Assembly: GCF_042100115.1 (NCBI RefSeq)
Contig: NC_091272.1
Span: 310,001-374,000 of the forward strand
DNA: 64,000 nt
DNA from: Alternaria dauci
Lineage: Eukaryota > Ascomycota > Dothideomycetes > Pleosporales > Pleosporaceae
Reading direction: 5' to 3'
The stretch's first letter is position 1. Each line of letters begins with the position of its first letter. Positions 55,320 through 64,000 of this stretch are shown piece by piece. The notes below the pieces were generated by a model. That model saw nothing but the letters and a program-made list of their open reading frames with translations. It was not told the origin of the DNA and did no database searches. Position numbers and translations under genes: made by a program.

Positions 55320-56322
55320 GAGTGAGTCGGTTGCTACTTTATTGTCGAGTGGAGAGTAACGTGTTCGTGCTGTAGTACCACGGAAGGATAGTAAAACGTC
55401 GGTTGATGCAGTGCTTTCCTTCGTGATCGACTCCGATACCCAGGTTTATGAGGATGGAGTGTAATGAACGGACGAAATTTTGCATGCGCGACGACTTGTG
55501 TGTAGTAAGTTGAGATTACTATGATGGTAACGAGTGATATAAGAAGAATGAGGGAAGCTTGAGTAACCACAAGGGCTTGGGCACATTTATGGAACGGACG
55601 ATGCGCGATATGATGGTTGGTGGGCTCAAAAGAAATCACAATAGCCAACAGAGTCTTTAGATTAGCGATCATCCCAAATCGTGCTCGGCCATAGTGGTGT
55701 GATGTGAAAGCCACCTGCAAATCTTACATTCAGCTTTGCGCCGGAAAAGGAAATGTTAGAAATTATATACTGCGGCTGAGACGCAACATTGATAGTGAGT
55801 GGAATCCACGAGCAGCGTTAGAGCCAGACCGGGATAAGCCCAGGACACCTATCCGTCACATGGACAATCCACTGACCAATCGGTCCATTACTGCATGTAT
55901 TTAAGCTCTAGACACGGACATCTCGGTCCAACACACAACAAAAGACACAGGTCATATACAATACACCCATTGTCTTAATTATACCCCCAACCCGCTTACA
56001 CAATTGCTAAAATGACGTTCATTTTTCCTTAGGTCCCGGTGAACCGGTGAGCTGGCCATTGATGTTTCCCGAGGTCGTCTGGTTAACCGAGCGACCACAT
56101 CAACAACATATGGGTTGTCTGCGGCCGAAAGCGCCGGAAATGGTAAATTAGCTTTGGCCATGCGTTCTAGACCCTTCACAACTGTTGAGTCCGCTCAGTC
56201 CTGCAGCCTCCCTGAAAATATCCCATTGCGCCTGCGTCGGATCACTCTCGTACCCAACATCTAACCTACTCATCGTATCAGTCAACCATAACTCGTCGTG
56301 CCGAGGTGCTCATTGTTCCACC
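55320..56322. other. Intergenic, 5' flank of second HET gene
   Basis: About 1.0 kb. A minus-strand frame (55334-55720) overlaps the preceding 3' UTR and has no motif. CCACCATG is just upstream of the chosen HET start at 56323. Confidence 0.4.
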
Positions 56323-58584
56323 ATGCTTCCTATCTACGGTGATAGCATTCTGGATACAGCGCGAGGCGAGATTCGCTTACTGAACTTCCTTTATCACGAA
56401 GAGACCAATACGAAAGGACTGATAGAGCTCGAACTCGATTGTTACTTGCTCAGTAATAGCTGCACGCAGTATATCGAATTTGAGAAGACTAAACAGGAAG
56501 ATGACGAAGACGATGACGCCGAGTGTGAAATAAGGGGGAAGGGAAAACTTGCACAGGACAACAAGAGTATGATCAAACCACACGCTCCGAATCTCTACCA
56601 TTATGTTGCAGTATCGTACTCGTGGGGCCCTGACGTCGAGTCTGAGAAGCTCGATGTACTCATCAACGGCCATGTTGTTAAGGTGCGCAAGAATCTGCAC
56701 GCCGCGTTGTTGGAATTTCGCGCGATGGAACCATTCAAGCAAGGCCTCAAACTGTGGATCGATGCCATCACCATCAACCAGGATAACGAGGTGGAAAAGC
56801 AAGCCCAGATTCTCATTATGCACGAAATTTACCAACGTGCAGGAAATATTGTTGTGTGGATCGGCCCGGATGTGGAGCAAACTTTCAACGATGATGGGAA
56901 CCCAGAGTTGCCTGACTATATACTGTCAAGCAACAGGCTTGCAGTCCACAGAACAATTGGCATGCTTGAGCAGATCAGTCAGTACTACCAAACTGAGCAT
57001 CTAGAAGAGATGGATGAGTGTGGCGATTTGAGAAAAGCGCACCAACACCGTGAAGCAGCGGCATTCCGCCTCCGACGCGCATTGCAAGAATGGAATAACC
57101 TCTTGCACGAGAACCCAGACTTCTTCACAACTTACCTCGGGATTCATGAGTTCTTCAGTAGGCCGTATTGGCGTCGATTGTGGGTGATTCAAGAGCTCTC
57201 TATGGGGAGAGCCGGTATGCCAATTGTGTGCGGAAGCCGTATTACTCATTGGCGGCACATTCGCGATGCAGCGATCCTCCTACATAGCGCTATGGACATC
57301 GTTGGAGACATGACGATGATCGAACTAGGCAAGGAGGAGTTGGTGGACACAAAGTCGCACACAGCGTCGCATGTAGCTAATATCGCACAGTTGGAGTTCT
57401 TGAGCCATCGAAAGCGGCTACCATGGATCGACAAAAGTTACTTTGAATTTCGCTCCACTCCTGGTATTGGTGGCGGAGAAGCCATTCGGGGCTCAACTTT
57501 GGACCAAGCGCTACAGTTGGCAATGGAGGCCGACTGCTTCAATCCCAAAGATCGCGTTTTTGGCATGCTACATATTCACGGCATCCCGGACTCTTGTAAA
57601 CGCGTGCTGGACTACTCAAAATCGCCGGCACAAATCTACACCGCATTCGCGAAGCAGCTTTTGCGTTTGGGCAAGCTGGAGGTCTTTGCCCTTCTTGATG
57701 GCTGCCAGGACGACCTCATGCTGCCTTCCTGGGTACCCAACTTCATTCGTCCAGCGTCTCGACGCGCGACTCCAATACATGGACCCTGGTTTGCTGGTAC
57801 TCGGAATAAGTTTGATAATTTGGATGAACAGACGCTCCGAATGTTGCCGGGTGTCTACGAGGATGAGAATAGCAAAGAAATTCTTCATCTACACGGCGTC
57901 ACTCTCGTTGATGTGGTTGACGGGGTGGGAGCCATTCAACCAATATTGCAAAAGAGAATCGCATCACGTAGCTCTGATTACGCTGTTGGAGTCGTCCAGC
58001 CATCACAACCCAAAACAAAGACCAACCCTGTATACATGCACGAGCACACTGTCAAACGCTGTCTATACCGAACTTTGACATGTAGTACCGACATCACTGG
58101 ACACCAGCGTGAATTCAAACGACTTCTGAGCTGTTTTGCACCAAATCCTCCCAAACCCATAGATCCTGACTTCTGGAACTGGGACTTTTTCAATGCAAGC
58201 TCCTCTCTCATCTTCCACGGCAAATCACTCAAAGACTGGCTCGATCCGTACAAAGAGCGCCCGAAGCTCCAATACGCAACCGACTATGAAAGGAAAGAGT
58301 GGGGTGAAGTCAGCGCAGCCATGGCGGCCATGAAATCTAAGATCCGAGGGCGGCGGCTCTTCGTGACTGCAGAACGTGGGTTTCTCGGCTTAGGCCCAAT
58401 GAACATCCAACCTGGTAATATCTTGGTGACAGTATATGGATGCGCGAAGCCCTTGATCCTCCTACCTTTAGGCTCGGGAAGGTTTCGTATTCAGGGCGAG
58501 TGTTATGTGGATGATATTATGGGGGCAGAGGTTGAGCGTATGGACATTCCTGATGAAAACATCGGAAGCATTATCGTTGAATAG
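56323..58584 (+). CDS. HET-domain protein, 753 aa, intronless
   Basis: The start is ATG 56323 (MLPIYGDSILDTARGEIRLL); sequence further upstream is in frame but has no ATG. The HET domain occupies about residues 90-250. It shows YHYVAVSYSWGPDVESEKLD, then VRKNLHAALLEFR, LKLWIDAITINQDNEVEKQA, YQRAGNIVVWIGPD and FFSRPYWRRLWVIQELSMGR. Later, CFNPKDRVFGMLHIHGIPD and the C-terminal GRRLFVTAERGFLGLGPMNI and GNILVTVYGCAKPLILLPLG are the usual HET-protein tail. A Glu/Asp-rich insertion near residue 65 (KQEDDEDDDAECE) precedes the domain. The family role is non-self recognition and cell death, untested here. The only other HET gene in the window is 37 kb away and is only distantly similar. Confidence 0.92.
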   Translation: MLPIYGDSILDTARGEIRLLNFLYHEETNTKGLIELELDCYLLSNSCTQYIEFEKTKQEDDEDDDAECEIRGKGKLAQDNKSMIKPHAPNLYHYVAVSYSWGPDVESEKLDVLINGHVVKVRKNLHAALLEFRAMEPFKQGLKLWIDAITINQDNEVEKQAQILIMHEIYQRAGNIVVWIGPDVEQTFNDDGNPELPDYILSSNRLAVHRTIGMLEQISQYYQTEHLEEMDECGDLRKAHQHREAAAFRLRRALQEWNNLLHENPDFFTTYLGIHEFFSRPYWRRLWVIQELSMGRAGMPIVCGSRITHWRHIRDAAILLHSAMDIVGDMTMIELGKEELVDTKSHTASHVANIAQLEFLSHRKRLPWIDKSYFEFRSTPGIGGGEAIRGSTLDQALQLAMEADCFNPKDRVFGMLHIHGIPDSCKRVLDYSKSPAQIYTAFAKQLLRLGKLEVFALLDGCQDDLMLPSWVPNFIRPASRRATPIHGPWFAGTRNKFDNLDEQTLRMLPGVYEDENSKEILHLHGVTLVDVVDGVGAIQPILQKRIASRSSDYAVGVVQPSQPKTKTNPVYMHEHTVKRCLYRTLTCSTDITGHQREFKRLLSCFAPNPPKPIDPDFWNWDFFNASSSLIFHGKSLKDWLDPYKERPKLQYATDYERKEWGEVSAAMAAMKSKIRGRRLFVTAERGFLGLGPMNIQPGNILVTVYGCAKPLILLPLGSGRFRIQGECYVDDIMGAEVERMDIPDENIGSIIVE

Positions 58585-58720
58585 TGTTGTACTTAGTCAT
58601 TGACGCTCTGCTCTTCATAACGATTAGCGAATCGCGTCTGCGCGATAGCCCTTGTGCAACATACGATAATGTCCATGTCGCACTATTATAACTTAAGAAG
58701 GAAGCCACAAAGGCTCTAGG

Positions 58721-58998
58721 AGTAACGAAAACTTTTTCAGCGGACCCCAAACGCTATTCAGTAGACCCTTAAAAAATGAGATAGAAGCAATTTACTGCTT
58801 AAGTATTCTCATTAATTAAAACTTTCATATATTATTGCCTAATTAGGCAATATTGAGGTAGTGAATTCGTTCTATCTGATCTTTTTAGTGATATTTTAGA
58901 GACTCTAGGCGGTGCAAAGGTTGCTTTTATCTTATCTAATCTTTTTGGGGTCCGCCGAATAGCTGTAGGGTTCTCCGAAAAAGTTTTCGCTAAGTTAC
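58721..58998. mobile_element. MITE-like element with ~50-75 bp imperfect terminal inverted repeats
   Basis: The left end, GTAACGAAAACTTTTTCAGC (58722 onward), is the reverse complement of the right end (GAAAAAGTTTTCGCTAAGTTAC, 58977-58998), allowing a small insertion. The match continues inward: GGACCCC, GCTATTC and AAGCAA blocks recur in the same order in both arms for about 75 bp. The centre is AT-rich and has a perfect 20-bp palindrome at 58833-58852 (TATTGCCTAATTAGGCAATA). No open frame. The size of about 280 bp fits a non-autonomous DNA transposon. Target-site duplication is not clear. Confidence 0.65.
58833..58852. repeat. Perfect 20-bp palindrome in the MITE-like element
   Basis: TATTGCCTAATTAGGCAATA reads the same on both strands. 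It lies near the element's centre of symmetry. Confidence 0.95.
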
Positions 58999-60044
58999 CC
59001 AAGGTAGCATGTTAAGGTGTCCGATAGAAGCCACCAAGCTGTTCAAGCTACTCTGGCTGACCAACAATCCCACGTCAACACGCAATAACTCTATCAACAA
59101 CGTACTTGGCTGTAGCTTCTTGTGCAGTAAGAATTCGTAGCGTGGTATATCACTGCTTTTTGCCGCGCCTCATCGTAACATGTAACGAGATGAGATCATT
59201 GCTGTCTACTCGTTACTAATACCATGTCTTGTAAAACAACTAGAGAATGCACAACGTCAGCTTCTTCCACCGGCTATAACCCTTTGAGAGCTAAATTGCT
59301 GGAGCCGCGGCTGCACTTGCCGTAATTTCACAATCGGAGCCCCGCGACGTCAATATGTGCAACCACCCAGCAAAATAACAACCGCAAACCGATGTTCTAG
59401 AACTAGAACGTGCGATGAAAGAACTATCGAGACACAGCCTCCCGCCACGATGACGCGCCCTGGAACAAGCATACCAAGCTTCGGATCTCCCCAATCCTGA
59501 AGCTTGTTTACCCCCTCTCATCTTGGCGAAATGAAGAGACATACGCCGTTCTCCACAGATGCGAGCCTAGCCGTTTCACTGAACAAAGCAAACGGGCTCG
59601 AAACGGCGTGTCAGTAAGCCGAAAAGTGGGTCTACCATCTCGCTTGGCCTAGCCGCCGCTTTCCAATGTCAGCACTGACAGCACCAGATGCCACACAGTA
59701 ACACATCTCCGTGATATCTTGCTCACAGCCACCGCGGTCCCCAGTAATACCGCCGAACATCTCGGTAATGATCATGGAATGGTGGGAATGATGCGGAGAC
59801 AATATGCCGCCATTCCATCGACCTGGAACCAGGTCTCGAACGGGTTGGAAGCGCAAGGACACGACCCTTTGGGTACCGTCCAGGTACCCTTTCCATGAGA
59901 TGATAAAAGCGCAATTTTCCCGCTGTCCTTTTGTTTCTCCATCACAGTTGTGAAGTTTCAATCCTTTGCTTCTACTTGTGCTCTTCAGCATTCTGACTCT
60001 TTCTTTACCTACCCAAGTCTATCATTCATTCAAACTTCGTTTCA

Positions 60045-61325
60045 ATGGCTCGCTACTCCTTTGCATTCGCTGCTCTCGCAGCAAGTGGTGCTTACGCCGC
60101 CCAGGGTGCGGCTTACGCGCAGTGTGGTGGACAAGGCTGGACCGGTGCCACTGCATGTGTATATGGCTACCATTGCCAGGCTCAGAACAACTGGTACTCT
60201 CAGTGTGTTCCTGGCGCTGGCTCAGGAGCCGCGGCCCCTGCTTCTCCTAAGACTACGATGGTTACTATGGCACGAACCTCGACTCCTGCTGCCAAAGCGC
60301 CTGCAACCAAGACCTCGGCCAAAGCAGTCGCTGCTGCTACCAGCAAGGCCGCTACGGTGGCTGCCGCTCCTGTCTCTTCTAGCGGAAAGACCCAGTACGC
60401 TGGTATGAATATTGCTGGTTTCGACTTCGGATGCGACACATCTGGATCTTGCGGTGGAGCCTACGTCGACCCCGGTGCGAACGGAATTGCTCAGATGCAG
60501 CATTTCACAAAGGACGACAAGCTCAACATGTACCGTCTTCCCGTCGGATGGCAGCACCTAGTTGGCAACACCCTCGGTGGTGCCCTAGATGCCACTGTTG
60601 CTGGAGCCTACGACAAGCTCGTCCAAGGCTGCTTGGCCACCGGCGCCGTCTGCGTCATTGACCTCCACAACTACGCCCGCTGGAATGGCCAGATTGTCGG
60701 CCAAGGCGGCCCAACCAACGACCAGTTCGCCGATGTCTGGTCCAAGATTGCGACCAAGTACGCGTCTGAGAAGAACATCGCCTTCGGTCTCTTGAACGAG
60801 CCCCACGACCTCACAATGTCCACCTGGGCCGACTCCGCCCAGGCCGCCGTGAACGCCATCCGCAAGGCAGGTGCCAAGTCCCAAATGATCCTCGTCCCCG
60901 GAACCGACTACACATCCGCTGGTACCTTCCCCACTGCCAGCGGTCCCTCTCTCCTCAAGGTCAAGGACACCGACGGCACGACCAACAAGATCATCTTCGA
61001 CGTGCACCGTTACCTCGACAGCGACAACTCTGGTACTCACGCTGAGTGCACCAGCGACCACGTCGAGGATTCTTTCGTTCCCCTCGCTACCTGGCTTCGC
61101 AGCAACAAGCGCCAGGCTATCCTGTCCGAGGTCGGTGGTGGTAACACCGCTTCGTGCGAGACTGATGTTTGCGCTGCTATTGCTAGTTTGAACAAGAACA
61201 GCGATGTTTACCTTGGTTACGTTGGCTGGTCCGCTGGTGCCTTTGACAAGAGCTACGTCCTTGGATTGACGCCCAATGGTTCGACTGATCAGGCGCTTGT
61301 TACCAAGTGCTTCAGCCGTGCTTAG
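60045..61325 (+). CDS. Secreted endo-beta-1,4-glucanase, CBM1 plus GH5 catalytic domain, 426 aa
   Basis: Plant-cell-wall enzyme cleaving cellulose internally. Signal peptide at about 1-18 ([18 protein letters not shown]). The N-terminal CBM1 lies at about 22-54 ([20 protein letters not shown], then NNWYSQC) with four conserved cysteines. A linker rich in Ala, Thr, Ser and Lys spans about 55-110. The GH5 (subfamily-5-like) domain begins [20 protein letters not shown]. The acid/base E252 is in LLNEPHDL and the nucleophile E362 in ILSEVGGGN. Further markers are [24 protein letters not shown] and [18 protein letters not shown]. Intronless and C-biased in codon use. Probably cellulose- or host-induced; regulatory sites are not obvious. 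Confidence 0.96.
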   Translation: MARYSFAFAALAASGAYAAQGAAYAQCGGQGWTGATACVYGYHCQAQNNWYSQCVPGAGSGAAAPASPKTTMVTMARTSTPAAKAPATKTSAKAVAAATSKAATVAAAPVSSSGKTQYAGMNIAGFDFGCDTSGSCGGAYVDPGANGIAQMQHFTKDDKLNMYRLPVGWQHLVGNTLGGALDATVAGAYDKLVQGCLATGAVCVIDLHNYARWNGQIVGQGGPTNDQFADVWSKIATKYASEKNIAFGLLNEPHDLTMSTWADSAQAAVNAIRKAGAKSQMILVPGTDYTSAGTFPTASGPSLLKVKDTDGTTNKIIFDVHRYLDSDNSGTHAECTSDHVEDSFVPLATWLRSNKRQAILSEVGGGNTASCETDVCAAIASLNKNSDVYLGYVGWSAGAFDKSYVLGLTPNGSTDQALVTKCFSRA

Positions 61326-62840
61326 AGCAAGAGGTTCTGGTGTTGGATCTGTGAGGGAGTGCAGTATGGAGGTGACATGATTTTGTAGCGGCTTTGTTTT
61401 TCGTTATCTTCGATTCTTGTGTAGACTTTATCCAAATCGAATCTTTGAACTTTGACACACTCATCGATCTGTTCGCGTATATTTTCGAGCCATGTTTAGT
61501 TCTCTTTTACTCAAATATGAAGATAGGATAACCCTGGATCTTACGTTGTGCAGGCATCATCATGAAATCTTTCAACTTCCTTTTTGAATCGACTGAGAAT
61601 GGTATCCTAGCTACCAACCGTATCATGTGGTGAGCAACGTGCATAATTCCACCAACGGCTTTTGAACACAGCTTCACTTATCTCATGTGATATCTTGGTC
61701 GCAGCAGGCGAAGAACATTGCCGTCAAGTAGTTAGCCTTTTGGACAGCGGACGCAGACGTCATCGGACGAGCATGAAGAAGTTTTGAGCTGAGATTCGAC
61801 CCAGTCTGCGAAAAAGGACATACCAAGGTGATCCTCTGTTTTCACTGACAGAAGGCGTGGCCCAGAATGTTTGCATCATCCTGGCTAGCTCAACTTTTTA
61901 GTTCGCTCATGAGAACACAGCCATGAAGTAACGGTTTGTTGTTTTTAGAAAAGAGGAAATAATTTTAAGTGTAGAGAGGAGTATTACACGTATGGAGAGC
62001 AGGTATTTACATGCATAGAGATACGCAAGAGATGCGATCCCGGCACTATAATTAGACTGGGCTCCCTCGCTCTAGTCATAGTGATGACTGTGACCTTTGG
62101 CGACAGCATGGGTAGGACATGGTTTCTCTTTATTACGTGTTTCAGAGAACATGACCGATGGGAAACATTGGATATAACTTGGTCTGCAGTATCTTCGACG
62201 ACGAAGACATAATCCATTGCTTTTCTCATTTTGGTAATAGATGGCCTGACCTGCTGTGGCCACATGGACTCCCTATGCTAGGTAGTTTTGAAAAGAGCGC
62301 ACATGGGCCACCGCCATGTCGTTTTTGTAATATCTGTTTTGGAGAAAGGGAACACGTCTTTATATGAGGGAGATACAGAGAGTGTGAGTAAAAGATATTT
62401 ATATCGACACGGATATGCGTAGAGATTGTCCTCATAGATGCAGCACCGCCCATAGTGATGAGGGCTTGCGTTTCTTGGTCTTCATTCATAATTTGTTATA
62501 ATTTTAGTGGCAACAAGAGAACAACATATACAGCATGGCTACCCGTTTTCGAATAAAGGTGATGACTGATGCGAAAACAGATTTTGAATTTGTACAAAGC
62601 TTTTCCCAAGAGGAGGACGTGTGAAAAAAGCGATGACCCTTGAAAGGTATAAGGCATAGCAGATTTTCCATGATCGTTTATGTCTAACATTTTGACAAAG
62701 CGGCGCACTCTTCCGACATCAAGGTCTTTCACTGTTTGTTTTTTTGAAATTTATATAGTGATTCTGGTCGTGAGGCAGAGAGTACGGAATCGAAACTGGG
62801 AATACTTATATGGATACGAAGTGTCTTGGCACACGGCCAG
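61326..62840. other. Convergent 3' region after GH5, no supported gene
   Basis: About 1.5 kb. Short open frames on both strands (such as 62158-62367 and 62226-62489) show no motif. Nothing repetitive of note is seen. Confidence 0.4.
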
Positions 62841-64000
62841 TTACAACTTCCCCCTACTCTTCGCCATCTCTTCCTCTAAAATCATACCAACAGGCCCACC
62901 TCTGCTTCCATCACCAGCCCACTGCTCTTCCGGTACCCGCTCAGCCGGCCACTCCCAGCGACCCTTGAAGTCTTCCGGTGTCCTGCCTTCTATGCACTCG
63001 ACGATGCTATCACCAATGACAGGCAAGAACTTGAAGCCATGTCCCGAGCCACCCGTCGCCAAAAACAGCCCCTTGTACTTGGGATGGTATGTGATCAGAA
63101 AGTCGCCGTCCCTAGTATCGGTGTACCAGCAAATCTTCGATTTGGTGAACGGGCGCGAGGGTGCGGCGAGGGAAGGGTGTATTGCTGCGAGGAAGTCTCG
63201 GCACTGGCGCTGGCCCTCGACTGGGACTGCCTGTGATGGATCGTCGACGTGTGTGTATGGGAGGGAGATGGTGATGGTCTCGTTGGGATCTTCGGACTCG
63301 GGGTGTGGGATCGTGGTCGGGTTGAGATAGCCGTGGCCGTGACGGGCTACTTTGAGGAGGCCCTTGGAAGGCGGAATCATGAACAAGCCATGGGACAGGT
63401 TCAGGATAGTTGGCCGCGTAGCCATCTTCGCTTCTTCCTCCTTGGAGATGGGCATGTAGCACAGAGCTTGCCCGGTCGCTTTGCAGATGCCACGCAGATC
63501 GATGAGCGACGCCGTCCATGCGCCTGCCGCAAGCATTGTCAGGTCCGCCTTGAGTTCGCTCGAGTCGTTGAACCGCACGCCGGAGACGGTGTTGGTCTTG
63601 TGGTCAATCAACAGCTTCTTCACGGCCTTTGTGACGAACTTGACCCTGTTCAGCTTCTCCACCTTCTCCCTCAGCCACATCATCGCGCCTTCTGCGTCTG
63701 CCCAGCCTGAACTCCAGTTCACGTATCCGGTGCTGCCATTGCCCCATGGATCTTTGCCTTCCAAGCCACATGCTTTTTGTATATCTTCCGCCGAGCTCAG
63801 CACTTCTACTTTGTCTGTTCCAATCGCGCGGACGTTTGCTAGTGATCCGGAAACATACTTTTGCTCCGGCCCCCAAGCTGTCACACATAGGCCGACTTCA
63901 TGGTAATGTTCGGTCGCAAAGTCGGTTCGCCAACGGTTTTGCGCGATGGTTGCGAGACGGGTGTAGCGTGCGGCAGCGTAATCGGGACGGATGATTCGTG
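62841..64000 (-). CDS. FAD-dependent amine oxidase (sarcosine/fructosyl-amino-acid oxidase-like), N-terminus beyond window
   Basis: About 386 C-terminal residues are visible; the frame is open to the window edge. It begins RIIRPDYAAARYTRLATIAQ, a typical early segment after the FAD-binding GGG motif, which is outside. Later: GYVNWSSGWADAEGAMMWLR, LTMLAAGAWTASLIDLRGIC, and the C-terminal flavin-contact motif GLFLATGGSGHGFKFLPVIG followed by GDSIVECIEG. These match the DAO/monomeric sarcosine oxidase, saccharopine oxidase and fructosyl-amine oxidase group. The enzyme would oxidise N-alkyl or glycated amino acids to hydrogen peroxide. Its end, SRGKL, is near a peroxisomal PTS1 (S/A-K/R-L) but has Gly at -3, so targeting is uncertain. 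No introns in the visible part. Confidence 0.85.
   Translation of the reverse strand, partial: RIIRPDYAAARYTRLATIAQNRWRTDFATEHYHEVGLCVTAWGPEQKYVSGSLANVRAIGTDKVEVLSSAEDIQKACGLEGKDPWGNGSTGYVNWSSGWADAEGAMMWLREKVEKLNRVKFVTKAVKKLLIDHKTNTVSGVRFNDSSELKADLTMLAAGAWTASLIDLRGICKATGQALCYMPISKEEEAKMATRPTILNLSHGLFMIPPSKGLLKVARHGHGYLNPTTIPHPESEDPNETITISLPYTHVDDPSQAVPVEGQRQCRDFLAAIHPSLAAPSRPFTKSKICWYTDTRDGDFLITYHPKYKGLFLATGGSGHGFKFLPVIGDSIVECIEGRTPEDFKGRWEWPAERVPEEQWAGDGSRGGPVGMILEEEMAKSRGKL

Larger units (their letters stand above)
58585..60044. other. Intergenic with MITE-like element, promoter of GH5 gene
   Basis: About 1.46 kb. It holds the inverted-repeat element at 58721-58998, then 1 kb with no gene. 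The sequence at 59900-60044 is the GH5 upstream region: a GATAAAAG near 59901, and a pyrimidine-rich leader (CTTTACCTACCCAAG) just before the ATG. Confidence 0.5.

Noticed and set aside
55334..55720. Minus-strand 128-codon frame
   Set aside because: Overlaps the 3' flank of the duplicated-end gene, no motif, no clear start context.
60045..61325. GH5 gene considered as horizontally transferred from bacteria
   Set aside because: It has a fungal CBM1 and fungal-type signal peptide; lack of introns alone is not evidence of transfer.
1..64000. CRISPR arrays, bacterial operons, prophage or plasmid origins
   Set aside because: No regular spacer-repeat structure, no bacterial gene organisation; the DNA is eukaryotic with spliceosomal introns.

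Overview
The window is nuclear DNA of a filamentous ascomycete. Introns are 42 to 180 nt long, mostly GT-AG, with CTAAC or CTGAC branch-like motifs. Intergenic spaces are short, and there are fungal-specific families: two HET-domain proteins, a Zn2Cys6 regulator, a fungal rhodopsin-like membrane protein, Def1, and an Erg25 C-4 methyl sterol oxidase. The gene set and style (BYS1-like plus hevein secreted protein, CBM1-GH5 glucanase, small tail-anchored orphans) suggest a plant-associated Dothideomycete, probably Pleosporales. The taxon is an inference, since no marker gene was compared. || Layout. 1-4.6 kb: the 3' end of a probable Tof1/Timeless-type gene, two unrecognised minus-strand genes and RPS28. 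5.4-7.1 kb: a secreted BYS1-like/chitin-binding protein with an exact tandem repeat downstream. 8.1-10.1 kb: TFIIB and ATP synthase subunit h, divergent from one promoter. 12-15.6 kb: a DUF1765-type protein. 16.9-22.3 kb: a HET protein and a Zn2Cys6 factor. 22.7-31.5 kb: a CECR5-like HAD protein, an aldo/keto reductase, a conserved unknown and Def1. 33-37.2 kb: a short 2EXR/F-box-like protein and a large membrane protein. 37.4-37.6 kb: a tRNA-like gene with a long insert and a Pol III terminator. 37.7-44.7 kb: a PAQR protein, two small tail-anchored orphans, PAF1 and ERG25. 46-53 kb: a rhodopsin-like protein and the Rad26/CSB helicase. 53.7-58.6 kb: a conserved unknown, a small protein with a duplicated 3' end and a second HET protein. 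58.7-59.0 kb: a MITE-like inverted-repeat element. 60-64 kb: a CBM1-GH5 endoglucanase and a FAD amine oxidase truncated by the window edge. || Working together. Several genes serve transcription and transcription-coupled repair (TFIIB, PAF1, DEF1, RAD26). They are dispersed and each looks like ordinary housekeeping, so no operon-like or biosynthetic cluster is claimed. The accessory content is scattered between them (two HET genes, the secreted chitin-binding protein, the cellulase, small orphans, the MITE). || The most unusual structures are at the gene-structure level: a tandemly duplicated last coding segment whose first copy can act as an intron (55.2-55.3 kb), a start codon split by an intron in ERG25, a GC-AG intron in TFIIB, an 11-nt micro-exon in the rhodopsin-like gene, and the tRNA-like gene with an approximately 96-nt anticodon-loop insert. 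All exon boundaries were read by eye from frame, donor, branch and acceptor signals; no transcript data were available.
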